A stretch of DNA of 64,000 bases, taken from contig CM075354.1 in the NCBI GenBank assembly GCA_037693485.1, positions 57,645,501 to 57,709,500 of the forward strand, written 5' to 3'. How positions within the stretch are numbered: the stretch's first letter is position 1; the number at the start of each line of letters is the position of its first letter. This DNA comes from Kitagawia praeruptora (Eukaryota > Streptophyta > Magnoliopsida > Apiales > Apiaceae). Below are positions 48,277 through 59,160 of the stretch, in pieces. The notes under the pieces were generated by a model. The model made no database searches, had not been told where the DNA came from, and saw only the letters and a program-made list of their open reading frames with translations. The position numbers were made by a program, and so were the translations under genes.

Positions 48277-48299
48277 GTTCTTTGTGATTCTGATTGCAG
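48256..48299 (+). other. Intron-like gag-pol junction of D
   Basis: TGG|GTTCTT...GATTGCAG|GGTAAA encloses 44 bases. The gag frame stops inside it (TGA 48274-48276). The pol frame also has a stop just before its start (TGA 48291-48293), so the two frames do not overlap and simple frameshifting cannot join them. Omitting the 44 bases would join VW to GKKKN in frame. Confidence 0.5.
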
Positions 48300-51200
48300 G
48301 GTAAAAAGAAAAATGTGTTAGTCATGGATAGTGGATGCTCTGTGCACATGACTGGAGATAAAACCTTGCTATCAGAATTTGAGGAGAAGGCTGGCCCAAC
48401 TGTGTCTTATGGAGATGGCAACATTGGACAAACTTTGGTATATGGCAGTATTGTAATTGGAAATGTCATCATTGAAAAAGTAGCTCTGGTGAAAGGACTC
48501 AAGCACAATCTTTTAAGTGTTAGTCAAATCACAGACAGAGGTTATCGTGTCAATTTCAATGATACTCATTTTGAAGTTATCAGCAAATCTTCAGGAAAGG
48601 TTGCATTAACTGGTCAAAGACATGGTAACATTTATGAAGCCAACATTCACACCAATACTGAAAATCCAACTACATGCCTCATCAGTAAAGCTTCTGTAGA
48701 TGAAAGTTGGAATTGGCATAAGAAGCTTTCTCATCTCAACTTCAACAATATAAATGAGTTGGTTAAGAAAGACTTGGTAAGAGGATTACCAAAGGCACTA
48801 TATACTCCTGATGGACTCTGTGATGCTTGTCAGAAGGCTAAACAGAGAAGGACATCATTCAAGAGTAAATCTGAATCCTCAATTGATGAACCATATCACA
48901 TGCTTCACCTTGACTTGTTTGGACCAGTGAATATTATGTCCATCAGTAAGAAAAGGTATACTCTAGTCATTGTTGATGAATATACTAGATTTACCTGGGT
49001 TTATTTTCTGTACAGAAAAGATGAAACTGCTGAAATACTGCTGGACCATGTAAGACTTATTGAAACTGGCACAAAATACAAAGTCAAGATTCTGAGAAGT
49101 GATAATGGGACTGAATTCAAGAATTCAGCAATGGAAGAGTTCTGCAAATACAAAGGAATAGTTCAACAATTCTCTGCTCCTGGCACACCTCAGCAAAATG
49201 GAGTAGTTGAAAGAAAGAACAGGACTCTTATTGAAGCTGGCAGAACTATGTTGGAGGAAGATAAACTACCTACATATTTCTGGGCAGAAGCAGTCAACAC
49301 AGCATGCTACACTCAGAACATCACTATAATCAACAGACATGGTGTAACTCCTTATCAGATGATTAAGGAAAAGAAGCCAAGTTTGAAGCATTTACATGTG
49401 TTTGGCTGCAAGTGCTTTGTTCTAAGACCTCATCCTGAACAGCTAGGAAAATTTGAGACAAAAGCTGATAAGGCCATCTTTATTGGCTATCCAACTACAA
49501 GAGCCTTTAAAGTCTACAATCTAAGAACAAAGACAGTCATGGAGTCTATTAATGTATCTTTTGATGATAGAAAAATAACAGGGATTATAGAAGACTCTCA
49601 TGATAGTTTGATCTTTGCAAATGAAGCTACCAAGAATTCTGATGAAGTCATGTCAGATACTGATACCTTGTCAGATCCTGACGATCGATCAATTCTTGAT
49701 CGAATACCAATTACTGATGACGACTCAAATAATGCAAATATTGAGGGGGAGAAAGAGCAAGACATCACCAGTACTGATACAACTCTAACATCAAGTAGAG
49801 ACTCATCAGAAACAGATTCAAGTGACAATCCTGACAATATATCAGGGAGAGATAACACTATCTCAGGGGGAGCTTCTAGCAATTCTAGTTCTTTTGAAGA
49901 TAACACCAATCCAGGGGGAGCATCCAGTTCAAGAAATGACTTACCATCAGCAAGGAAATGGACTAAAAGTCATACTCCTGATTTAATTATTGGGAATCCT
50001 GAAGCAGGTGTTAAGATAAGAAGTGCAACTCAGAATGAATGCTTATATAATAACTTTCTGTCAAAGGAGGAGCCTAAGAAAGTTGAAGATGCACTTAAGG
50101 ATGCTGATTGGGTGACAGCTATGCAAGAAGAACTGAATGAGTTTGAAAGAAATGAAGTCTGGAAACTTGTACCAAGGCCCAAGGGTAGGTCCATTGTGGG
50201 TACAAAGTGGGTATTCAGAAACAAGACTGATTCAGATGGCATAATTGTGAGGAACAAAGCAAGACTAGTAGCAAAGGGGTATTCTCAATAGGAAGGAATA
50301 GATTATGATGAGACTTTTGCTCCTGTTGCAAGACTAGAGGCCATCAGAATTTTTCTGGCATATGCAGCCCACAAGAAGTTCAAAGTATTCCAGATGGATG
50401 TAAAAAGTGCATTCCTCAATGGAGAATTGGAAGAGGAGGTATATGTTGAGCGACCTCCTGGCTTCATTGATCTCAAATATCCAGATCATGTCTATAGATT
50501 GGATAAAGCACTTTATGGACTAAAGCAAGCTCCAAGAGCCTGGTATGAAACCCTAGCTCAATTCTTACTGGAAAGTGGATTCAATAGAGGTACAATTGAT
50601 AAAACCCTGTTTTATTTGAATCATGGTAAGGATTTGCTGTTAGTTCAAATATATGTTGATGATATCATTTTTGGGTCAACTAACTCTAAGCTGTGTGAGA
50701 AGTTTTCAAAGCTAATGCAGTCTAGATATCAAATGAGCATGATGGGAGAAATGAGCTATTTCTTAGGTCTGCAAGTTAAACAGACTGATGATGGGATTTT
50801 TTTCAATCAGTCAAAGTACACAAAGAATTTACTAAAAAGGTTTAACATGCAAGACAGCTCTACAGATTCAACTCCTATAGCTACAGCTACAAAGCTTGAT
50901 CCTGATCAAGGAACTGAGGTAGATGTAACCAACTACAGAAGAATGATTGGCTCACTCTTATATCTAACTGCTAGCAGACCAGATATCATGTATGCAACCT
51001 GTCTATGTGCAAGATTTCAAGCAAATCCCAAGGAACCACATCTCATTGCTGTGAAAAGGATTTTCAGATATCTTAAGGGCACTTCTTCTCTTGGCCTTTG
51101 GTATGCTAGAGAATCAGACTTTAGTTTATGTGGTTACTCAGATGCTAATTTTGCATGATGCAAAATAGACAGGAAAAGTACTTCAGGCAGTTGTCAGTTT

Positions 51201-51599
51201 CTTGGAGGAAGACTAGTTTCTTGGTTTAGTAAAAAGCAAAAGTCTATCTCCACATCAACTGCAGAAGCTGAGTACATTGCTGCTGGAAGCTGTTGTGCTC
51301 AGATCATGTGGATGAGAAATCAGCTAATGGACTATGGTTTGTCATTTTCAAAAATACCTATTTATTGTGATAACCAAAGTGCTATTGCTATGACAGGAAA
51401 TCCAGTTCAAAATTCTCTTACAAAGCACATCAGTATCAGGTATCACTTCATAAGAGAACAAGTACTGGAAGGGACAATTGAACTTCATTTTGTTCCTACT
51501 GATCAACAGTTAGCTGATATATTCACCAAGCCACTACCTGAGACTACTTTTACAAAGTTGGTGAATGAACTTGGAATGGTAAACTATGGCAGTACTTGA
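48300..51599 (+). pseudogene. Copia D pol, nearly intact, two nonsense codons
   Basis: One frame runs the full length. Protease: MDSGCSVHMTGDK. Integrase: WHKKLSHLNF, CDACQKAKQRR, LDLFGPVNI, VDEYTRFTW, RSDNGTEFK and QQNGVVERKNRT. RT: WVFRNKTDSDG, QMDVKSAFLNGELEEE, LKQAPRAWYE and YVDDIIFGS. RNase H: STSGSCQFLGG, STAEAEYIAAG, CDNQSAIAM and QLADIFTKPL, ending at TGA 51597-51599. Only two codons block it: TAG 50289-50291 (a Gln position before EGIDYDE) and TGA 51156-51158 (a Gly position before CKIDRKST). A long low-complexity linker rich in S, D and T (49610-49930) separates integrase and RT, as in SIRE elements. Confidence 0.92.
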
Positions 51600-51790
51600 G
51601 AGAAAGAAGTCATCAGATACTGACAACTTGCAAATACTGATGGAAAGTCAATCCTGACAGTGGTCAACGTCGAATCCTGATGCGACGATTCGATCATCAG
51701 TATTATGTTCAGAATCTAACTGTCTTCGTTTTATCTCAATTTCCTGATTCAAGCTATGATTAATGTTATTGAACTCCTGATAATGTGATC
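51600..51790 (+). repeat. AATCCTGAT / AATACTGATG motif cluster in the pol-ORF3 spacer of D
   Basis: The words ATCAGATACTGACA, AATACTGATGG, TCAATCCTGACAG, GAATCCTGATGCG and GATCATCAGTATT occur within about 130 bases. Most are the reverse complement of the words in D's own LTR (ATCAGGATT, GTCAGTATT). The rest of the spacer up to 52057 is AT-rich and forms the presumed 3' region of the antisense ORF. Confidence 0.6.
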
Positions 51791-52057
51791 ACTTTAATTA
51801 GTCTTCATATTTATTTCTCAGATAACATGATAAATCAGGAAAACATTGAATAGAATAAAGAAACTGAATTTTTCATTGATAATAAGAAAGAGATTACATT
51901 CAAAGATTACATCTTTTTGTTCTCTATCTACTAATCTATTCAACAGGAAATAAAAGACCAATCCACTCCATTGTTAGTAGCCATCCCAGATCCCATCTTT
52001 TCCACTTTGTTTGGGTGGAAGTTGACAGGGATAAGGTTATTTTTGGTGACATATTCA

Positions 52058-52315
52058 TTAACAATGGTTGATGGAGTTGGATGAGGATGCCTTAGATGAA
52101 AGCCATGCTAATGTTGCTTGAAGAGCAGCATCGATGTCAATCACTTTTGCAGGTTTTTCCTTCTCGATTTCTTCGAGACCTGCATCCATCTGTAACCAGA
52201 GAGTCTCAAGTTGTCTTTCCCAGTCGAAAGCATCAAACTCTTCACGAGTATAGCTAAATATGTCTCTTTTCTCTAGGAGATGGAGATTCTTCTCTTTGAT
52301 GGTAAGGTTCGACAT
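52058..52315 (-). CDS. Antisense 85-aa ORF between pol and ORF3 of D, unknown function
   Basis: I do not recognise this protein. It starts MSNLTIKEKNLHLLEK, continues with FSYTREEFDAFDWERQLETL and ends in SSKASSSNSINHC. It is charged, with a likely helical middle (WERQLETLWLQMDAGLEEIEKEK); no signal peptide or membrane segment is seen. Support for a real gene: the ATG context AACAATGTC is strong for plants. The minus strand upstream has a TATTTAATATT box about 90 bases away and a pyrimidine-rich leader. Downstream is a 3' UTR-like stretch with AATGAATATG and AATGAAAAATTC. It runs against the element and shares no sequence with pol or ORF3 frames. Antisense ORFs are known in some plant LTR elements; this one may be such an accessory ORF or a captured host fragment. 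Confidence 0.5.
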   Translation of the reverse strand: MSNLTIKEKNLHLLEKRDIFSYTREEFDAFDWERQLETLWLQMDAGLEEIEKEKPAKVIDIDAALQATLAWLSSKASSSNSINHC

Positions 52316-52838
52316 TGTTGTAAAATTTTGCTGTGAAGGGTTTTTCTTATTTTTTTTCAGGAGAGAATGAAGGGTTAAGGAAGTAAGTGGACAAGTCTCT
52401 AATATTAAATAGAGAAGGGTGGAACAAGAATATGAAACGATTCATATTTCTGGTGTAAGTACCAGGTATTATTTGATTGTGATGTTTTAAATTTATTTAT
52501 TTAAAACAAAATTACCATGTTTTATTTTAATCACAATCTTATTTCTCGAATAATACAAGCGCGTGTGTTTCACTCGATCATTACATATAAGTTACAGATG
52601 TAAGTCGTGATGCGTGCAATCATCACCACTCTCTCACGTAATTTGGTCCATTACTCCAGTATAAACGAATGGTTTACTGACACCTATTTTTGAGAAATCA
52701 TAAGTATTGTCCAAATATCAATTTAGTTTTCTAATTGATTTATTATTCTCAAAATCATCAGTAAAACATCGTCTCTCTATCTTTGCACTCTCAAGCCCTA
52801 ATTTCAAAATTAGCGCAATTCTTGTGTTTGAAATTCCA
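52316..52838 (+). other. Leader region of D ORF3
   Basis: No sense gene is seen. The left half serves the antisense ORF. The right half contains CGTCTCTCTATCTTTGCACTC and AAGCCCTAATTTC just before the ORF3 ATG, like a plant 5' untranslated leader. The spacer therefore looks bidirectional. Confidence 0.45.
52400..52420 (-). promoter_or_regulatory. TATA-like box for the antisense ORF of D
   Basis: The minus strand reads TCTCTATTTAATATTAGAGAC, then a leader with ACTTCCTTAACCCTTCATTC before the ATG at 52315. Spacing of about 90 bases to the ATG allows a start about 30 bases downstream of the box and a 50-60 base leader. This is a sequence impression only. Confidence 0.35.
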
Positions 52839-55800
52839 ATGGAGAATTTATCTTTCATGAACAGCAAGGTGATAATCAATGGAGTTACTTTTAACACAAA
52901 TAACTTCACTGCAGTTCTAGATCATCAGGACTTGCCCAATGATTTCCACATTATTCAGGACTTTTTGGCCTCAAGCCCAATCAATTATGCTCTAACCCAA
53001 CCTGCCAAGATATCTTTTAAGTCTGTAATGCAGGTTTGGAACACAAGTGTCTTTGGGAAAGGACTTCCATCAGAAAAGCCTCAAATGAGCTTTGAGTATA
53101 ATAATGTTACATACTATGTGACTCATGAGATCGTCACTGAAGCTCTACACTTACCATCAATCATTGGTAAGCTAGTATTCAAAGTTCCTGATTCAAGACT
53201 CCTTGAGTATGTTGTAAGTTTGGGTTACAATGGAACGCCAAAGAAATTTGGAGAGCTCTACAGGACAAAGCTTAAGAAGGAATGGAATTTCTTCTTCGAC
53301 ACTATCAGCAGATGTTTCTTGAATAAAGTGTCAAATTTTGATGCTTTACCCACAGGTTCAGCCAAAATTGGGTATTCTCTAATTCATGATCTCTCATTTG
53401 ATTATGGGTCTTTTATACTAAAGGCATTAAGTGAAAGAAAAGCAGATAAATGTGGTTATGTTTGCTTTCTTAGATTTTTCCAATTAATATTCTCTCACTT
53501 ATGTCCTCATGCTGTTTTTGAGAATGATACAATTTTGCCTATATGTAAAATCTCAGAAAACAATATAAAGAGTCTAATCAATTCTGATAAGGCAAATAAG
53601 TTTGATGGAACTCCATACATTCCTGATGAAGTATGGTCTCTTTTAAGAAAGAGAATGCCTATTCAATATGGCCCAGCAACTGGTGCTATGGGACAGGACC
53701 TTACACATCCTATTCCTGACACAAGCACACAACCTAAACACTCATCTAAACAGTCAACCACCTCTGGTGTCTCACAAAAGGCATCAGTTGTAAAATCAAA
53801 GAAATTAGCTAGATCTGATGTGTCTGAGAGGCAATCAGGATCAAAGGATTTCTCCACTCCAACTCACTCTAAAATGAAGTCACAAGGGGGTGAACAAAGG
53901 GTTCTGGAAACATCTAGTCTGAATAAAGAAACAGGAGTGAAGAGGAAAGTTGGTCAAAGAGTTGTTTCTGATTCTGATTCTAATGATGACACAATGCCTA
54001 TATCAGTCTTGATGAAGAAAAATGAGATTGATGTTGTTGATACTAGAGAAGTGGCTGTCTCTGAAAAGCCGAAGAAAAGAAGAAGATTAATCAGCAAAGG
54101 CAAATTTGTTGTTCACACAGAATTACTGAATCTTACTGATGCTATGGAGAGCAATCCTGATGTATCTATTAATCAGGATGGATCATCAGTTCCTGACGCT
54201 ACTGCTAATCCTGACATCTCTACTCCTGATAATTCACCTATGAAGACTGTTGAGATCTCTGATTCTCCAGCATCTGCATCTCCAAAGAGAAGAATTATTG
54301 AGGTGTCTGTTGATCAAGTAAATGCTATTGCTGCTCAGTTGGGTTTCAAACCTTCACCACTTGAAAAGAAAACTGCTGAAGCAAACGTTTTTCATAGACA
54401 GAAGAAACAGAGGACTACTATGTCATCTCTGAGAGGATCTAGCCCACAAGAACCTGAACTTCAAAGGAGTTCAGAAGCTGTTGCAGATCCAGTCACACAA
54501 GAACCACCTACTCAAAGTGTAGGTGCAGACATTTCTGAAGGAATAGTCACACAAGAACCACTTTCTCAAAGGAAAGGTGAAGACAAGAATATTCATGCCC
54601 CACAAGAACCATCTTCTCAAAGTGAAGATGCTGGCAAAATCACATCAGCAGGGGAGTTTCCTGACAATGCTCAAGGGGCTTCTGAAATTGAAATTGAACT
54701 AGCTAGAAGTCTGGCAGATAAAGTTGCTCATGATTTGCACATTGCTGAATGTGATGAAGTGATTGCTGACACTGCATTTGAGGGAAGCACACAAGAACCT
54801 TTGACTCAAAGTGTTGAAGAAGCTTCAAAACCTCAGACTACACAAGAACCATCAGTAGCTAATACTGATGCAAGTCATGCTATAGTTGCAGTGGTCAATC
54901 CTGATGTAAGTACTACTGATCCACTTATTCCATTGCTTATTGAGCCAATTTCTGCAAGGCCAATGGATTCTTTAACTACTTCATCAGGTAACACCTCTAT
55001 CTCTACTTCCTTTACTACTGATAGTATGATTACAGATAGACCTGATAAAAGGGATACCTCTATTTATATGACTTCAGACCACTCTTCTCAGCCACCTCTT
55101 ATTTCTTCACATTTAATGAGTCAGAGCCTTTCTTGTGAGATTGAGAGTGAACATTTAGAGAAAAAGAAGAGTGATGAGAGGCAGTCTCCTGAACTGGCAA
55201 AAGGAGAGGTAGAATAGAGTGAGAAGTTGTTAACTTCCAGTAAGGTAGAAGTTGCTATTAAAAGTAACTTAGGTAACATTGTGCGAAGTGATGAGATCAC
55301 TTTAAAAGAAATGAGAGATTTAGGAAATGTTACTAATCTGTCTGCAGGACATCAGGATTCACCAGCTGTATCTACTGATGATTTGAAAATGAAAGGTGTT
55401 ATGCATCCTGATGATAATGTTGATGATAAACTTCCTGAGGCTGGTGGTAGCTCAGATGATGATGATGATGATCATGCTAATGCTGATCCTGAGACAATTC
55501 AAGGTAGCAATAAAAGCAAGTCTTCTATCTACTTATGGGTCTTCGAGTAGGTACATGCAGTCTGTTACTCAAGAAGAATTCAGAGGGGAATACAGTTCCA
55601 TTCTTCCTCCTGATACTCGAGCTGCAAGGGGATATGAATGGGATACTGAATGGAATCAGCCGAATGCTGAGATGAATTTTCAAAATGCTCTTTTTCATTC
55701 TGGTCATATTGCCACGAGGATGCCTACTCCTGAACTCAAGGCTCTTCTCAAAACTAATGCTCTTCTAGCAAAGGGATTGAAGAGTGAGATTGACTCTATG

Positions 55801-58020
55801 AAGGCTGTTACTGATAAATTTCAAGCAGGTATTCAAACATCTGTTTCTATATCTGCTACTGCTTCTCAAGCACGTCTTCTTGCTGATGATATTAAAGCAC
55901 TTGACAAGAAAGTGGATTCCAGAATGACTGTCTTGGAATCAAAAGTTGATAATATTGATGAAACCCTCAAGCTTATTTTGTCTATCTTCATTGAAGAAGA
56001 TGCCGATGTCAAAAAGGGGGAGAAGATAGTCAAAACAAAATGCTCACCTAATCCAGTGGTACAAAAGGATGATGATAATTCTGGAAATGATGGTGGTGCA
56101 AAGTCACATAAAGTTGAAACCTCAGTTGAAACCTCTGATGCTGCTTTAGTAACAAAGAGATCTAATACTCAAACTAGGCAGTCAACTCATGTTTCTAGAT
56201 CTGGTAAGAAGACAGTGACAATAATGGTGCAATCTCAGAATCCAAAAGAAGAACAGTTCGTGACACTTGGTCAAACTCTGTCAACCATTCCTGAGGATGA
56301 TGTGTATGTGGAACAGGATGAAGATGCTGCTAATCTGTTTCATGAACTTGACACTGGGGATGGTCGTGTTCTTAAGCTATTTCATAAAGACAAAAGAGTT
56401 CAACAGTATCATGCTGAGAAGGCACTTATCTTAACTACTGGAGAAAATCCAAACATGACTACTGATGAGTTCTTAGAAGAACAGAACAGGATTCTTGAAG
56501 AGATTACAAAACAAAATGAAGCTCCTGCTGCAAGAAGAGGAAGAGGCAGAGGAGGAAGATACAGAAGTAGAGGAAGATTATCTGCTCAAACAAGTACAAG
56601 GCAAACAAGATCTAGTGGAATCAAATTAAAAGATGTTTCTGAAAATGAAAAGAAGAAAACTCCATTATCTCTTGCACTAACTCCAGACAACAGATTCAAT
56701 GCTCCTGAAGAAATTGAAGAGGAGATATTGCCTTTAAAAAGAAAGAGCAAGGTTGCTGTTCAATCTACTGCATCTAATGAGAAGTCAGTCTTTGGTTCAA
56801 TTCATGATGTTGTCTCTGATTCTGAAGAAGCTGAAATTTTAAAAGAACTTAAGATTATGATTCTTAATGTTGTGGTTGAATTTCACAATATGGAAGTTAT
56901 TGAAGATACACTGAAGTATGAGCAAGAGAACTTCAGAAGATTTGAAAGAGAAAGTGAAATCAGAGCTAAAGCCAGAGAAGCAGAAAGGATAACAACCAGA
57001 GATTACTTGAGAAATGTTTATAGATCAGACAGGAATTTATGGTATGATAAAGATAAATCTGTTCCTGAACATCAACAGTATTATCCAACAGATGAGAAGA
57101 AGAAGAGTAAGAAAAAGGAGAAGAGTGAGTGTGATTATAGGAAACCGATTGTTTTCAAATCTGCAGAACTGATAACAGAGTCTTCTTTGATTAATGAATC
57201 TTTATCGATTGTTAAATCAAAGTCTACTACATTTATTGCTGAAAATCCACCAAAATGGGTAAGTATGCAATCTGGTTTGAAAGGATTGGAACCTGGCACA
57301 AGAGAAGGTATTGGATATAGTCATGCACAGATTATTTTCATTGTACAAACTGATCAACATGCTCTAGTTGACAAAATTGGTGATGAGTTAACTGTTGATC
57401 ATCTCTGGAAACTTGAAGCTGTTGCTGTCATTGCTGATTGTCATGCTGGTGCAAAGAAAATAGAAAAGATGTTGTACTTCATGAAAGATAGAAGTGTAAA
57501 GAAGATTCCTATTCATGAGTTGTTGTGCAAATCTGCAAAAGAGCTGAAATATGTTCTGTATCTTCTTAGAAGTAAAAGAATCAATGTCAAAGAAAGAGAA
57601 GTTTACTACAATTGGTTTGTTATGATTTACAGGACAATCAGACAGAGATTTATGGATGGAGGAACGAGGTATGATGGCAATTATATTCCTATGTACTTAA
57701 ATTTAAGAGACATAGAGGTTGAAATGAAGAAAGGTACTGCTGTTAGAGAAGTGTATCTAGGCATGAAACAACTATCTCTAAATCCAGATGGGAAGGAAAT
57801 TGCTTATGTGTTGCTAGGTGATTTAGATCTTCCAAGAAGCTCAATTCAGAATCTCAGGGCAGCTATCTATCAGATTAATGAGGAAGATGAAGAACTCAAA
57901 AATCTGAAGAAGAAACTGATTCAAATTCTTGAAAGCAAGGAAGAAGAATTGATATCTGATTTCTTGAAGATGAATCTGTTTTATCAAAGAATTTCTGAAA
58001 CTGTTCCTGATGATTTTTAG
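52839..58020 (+). pseudogene. Copia D ORF3, giant post-pol ORF (about 1,720 codons) with one stop and one frameshift
   Basis: ATG 52839 (MENLSFMNSK) starts a frame open to TAG 55215-55217 and, past it, to about 55510. There a frame change leads to the second frame, which ends at TAG 58018-58020 (VPDDF). Parts in order: an N-terminal domain shared with C's ORF3 (52839-53690, e.g. KLKKEWNFFFD), a basic/serine-rich linker, QEP repeats (TQEPPTQS, TQEPLSQ, PQEPSSQS, TQEPLTQS; 54436-54860), and an Asp run (about 55455). Then follow a helical segment (ADDIKALDKKVDSRM), an RGG-like box (RRGRGRGGRYRSRGR, about 56535-56580), a coiled-coil region, and a C-terminal domain with YYNWFVMIYRTIRQRF and a Glu/Lys coil. 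I see no signal peptide or clear membrane span, so it does not look like an envelope. Function unknown; an RNA-binding role is inferred from the RGG box. It is unusually long for this position. Confidence 0.75.
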
Positions 58021-58089
58021 AAGGTATTTTGTTTTGAGTTTTTGACATCTTTGAATCAAGGAATTTGTGCTTTGTTTCATAAAGAACAA

Positions 58090-58100
58090 ATTGGGGGAGA
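58090..58100 (+). other. Polypurine tract of copia D
   Basis: ATTGGGGGAGA lies one base before the 3' LTR and is the plus-strand primer. It fixes the right LTR start. Confidence 0.85.
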
Positions 58101-58101
58101 T

Positions 58102-58575
58102 TGTTAGATATTGATTCAAGTGATGATCAGGATCTGGGCATTACTGATCAGATACTGATGCTGACGTCATCAGTAATACAACGTCAGTATTGGACTATTA
58201 TCAGGATTAGAAGCTGGTCAGTATTTCGTGAAGATTCTCATCAGACCAGAGATCAAGGAAGATTGATATGTCGGTTCCTAGATTATAGGAATGCAGCTAT
58301 CATACAAGATATGCATTCAGAGATATATGTAATTGATTTAGAATATCTTGTAATTGATAGTGTAACTGTGTACTCTATATAAACACAGTTTAGGTTTTAC
58401 ATTATTGTAATCGCTTACACGATTTATCTTGTAACCTAGCAGCTCTTAAGAACATAAGAATTTCTTAAGAGAGTTTTGTAACAGTTTTATATCAGAATTA
58501 ATAAAGCTGTTATTGATTCATACTTGTGTTATTTGTTTAAGTCGAAAATCTTATACAATTGTATTCAACCCCCCC
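58102..58575 (+). mobile_element. 3' LTR of copia D
   Basis: It starts TGTTAGATATTGATTC behind the polypurine tract. It contains clustered ATCAGGAT / GTCAGTATT words (58115-58235), a TATA box CTATATAAAC (about 58375), AATAAAGC (58499) and the C-rich CAACCCCCCCTTCTAC tract near the 3' end, as in the LTR of F. The expected AACA end is not clear; host ORF3 sequence is recognisable from about 58585, so the last few bases may be lost. Confidence 0.75.
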
Positions 58576-58584
58576 TTCTACAAT

Positions 58585-59158
58585 TGTTATTTACTGGGCA
58601 ACAAGGAAGTATCTAAAAAAAGAGTGGAGCTATGTCTTTGCTACTCTACTTCATGTCTTCACTGCAAGGAAGTCTAGCTTTGATCAAATCAGTGCACCTG
58701 CACAGCAAATAGGCTATGCCTTAGCCTGTGGAAGAAAGATAGATGTTGGAAAGCTCATTCTACAAGAGTTATATGGGAGACTTGGTAAGAACTCAGCCAA
58801 GAGAGGTACTGAAATTTTCTTCCCTCATTTTATTCAATCTGCAATTATTTTATAAATGATAAATTGATTGAATTACCCGGGATTGATAAAAATAGAATAG
58901 GCTATCCTAAATCCATGACCAAACTTATTTTTGGTAATTTGGAGACTAGGAATGATGTGGATGTAAGACTTGAAATAACCCCCCATATGTAGAGGTTAAT
59001 TGAGAATTACCCTCACAACATGCCAATATTTGCCTCTAAGTCTGAGTTAGCTAGGCCCAAGCAAGATGAACAAAATGCTAACCAAGGGCCTGCTAACCAA
59101 CCCCCTCAACCAAACAATGTACCAAACATTGAGCCAACTGCATCATCCTCTCAACAGG
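58585..59158 (+). pseudogene. Copia C ORF3, second part, beyond the nested element D
   Basis: The frame opens YWATRKYLKKEWSYVFATLL, which matches LYRTKLKKEWNFFFDTI of D's ORF3 at the point where C's N-terminal part (45810-46165) stopped. It continues TARKSSFDQISAPAQQIGYALA, parallel to D's NFDALPTGSAKIGYSLI, reaches stops at about 58852 and 58989, and ends in a Pro/Gln/Asn-rich tail. At 59159 it is cut by the inverted fragment E. Confidence 0.65.
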
Positions 59159-59160
59159 GT

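Larger units (their letters stand above)
46166..58575 (+). mobile_element. Copia D (SIRE-like giant), nested in ORF3 of C, 5' end missing
   Basis: The 12.4-kb segment holds gag, pol, a spacer with an antisense ORF, a 5.2-kb ORF3, a polypurine tract and a 3' LTR, all from one element. Its 5' LTR, primer site and the first part of gag are absent: at about 46165 C's ORF3 joins gag directly. On the other side C's ORF3 resumes right after the 3' LTR. The simplest reading is insertion of D into C's ORF3 followed by loss of D's left end. Confidence 0.75.
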
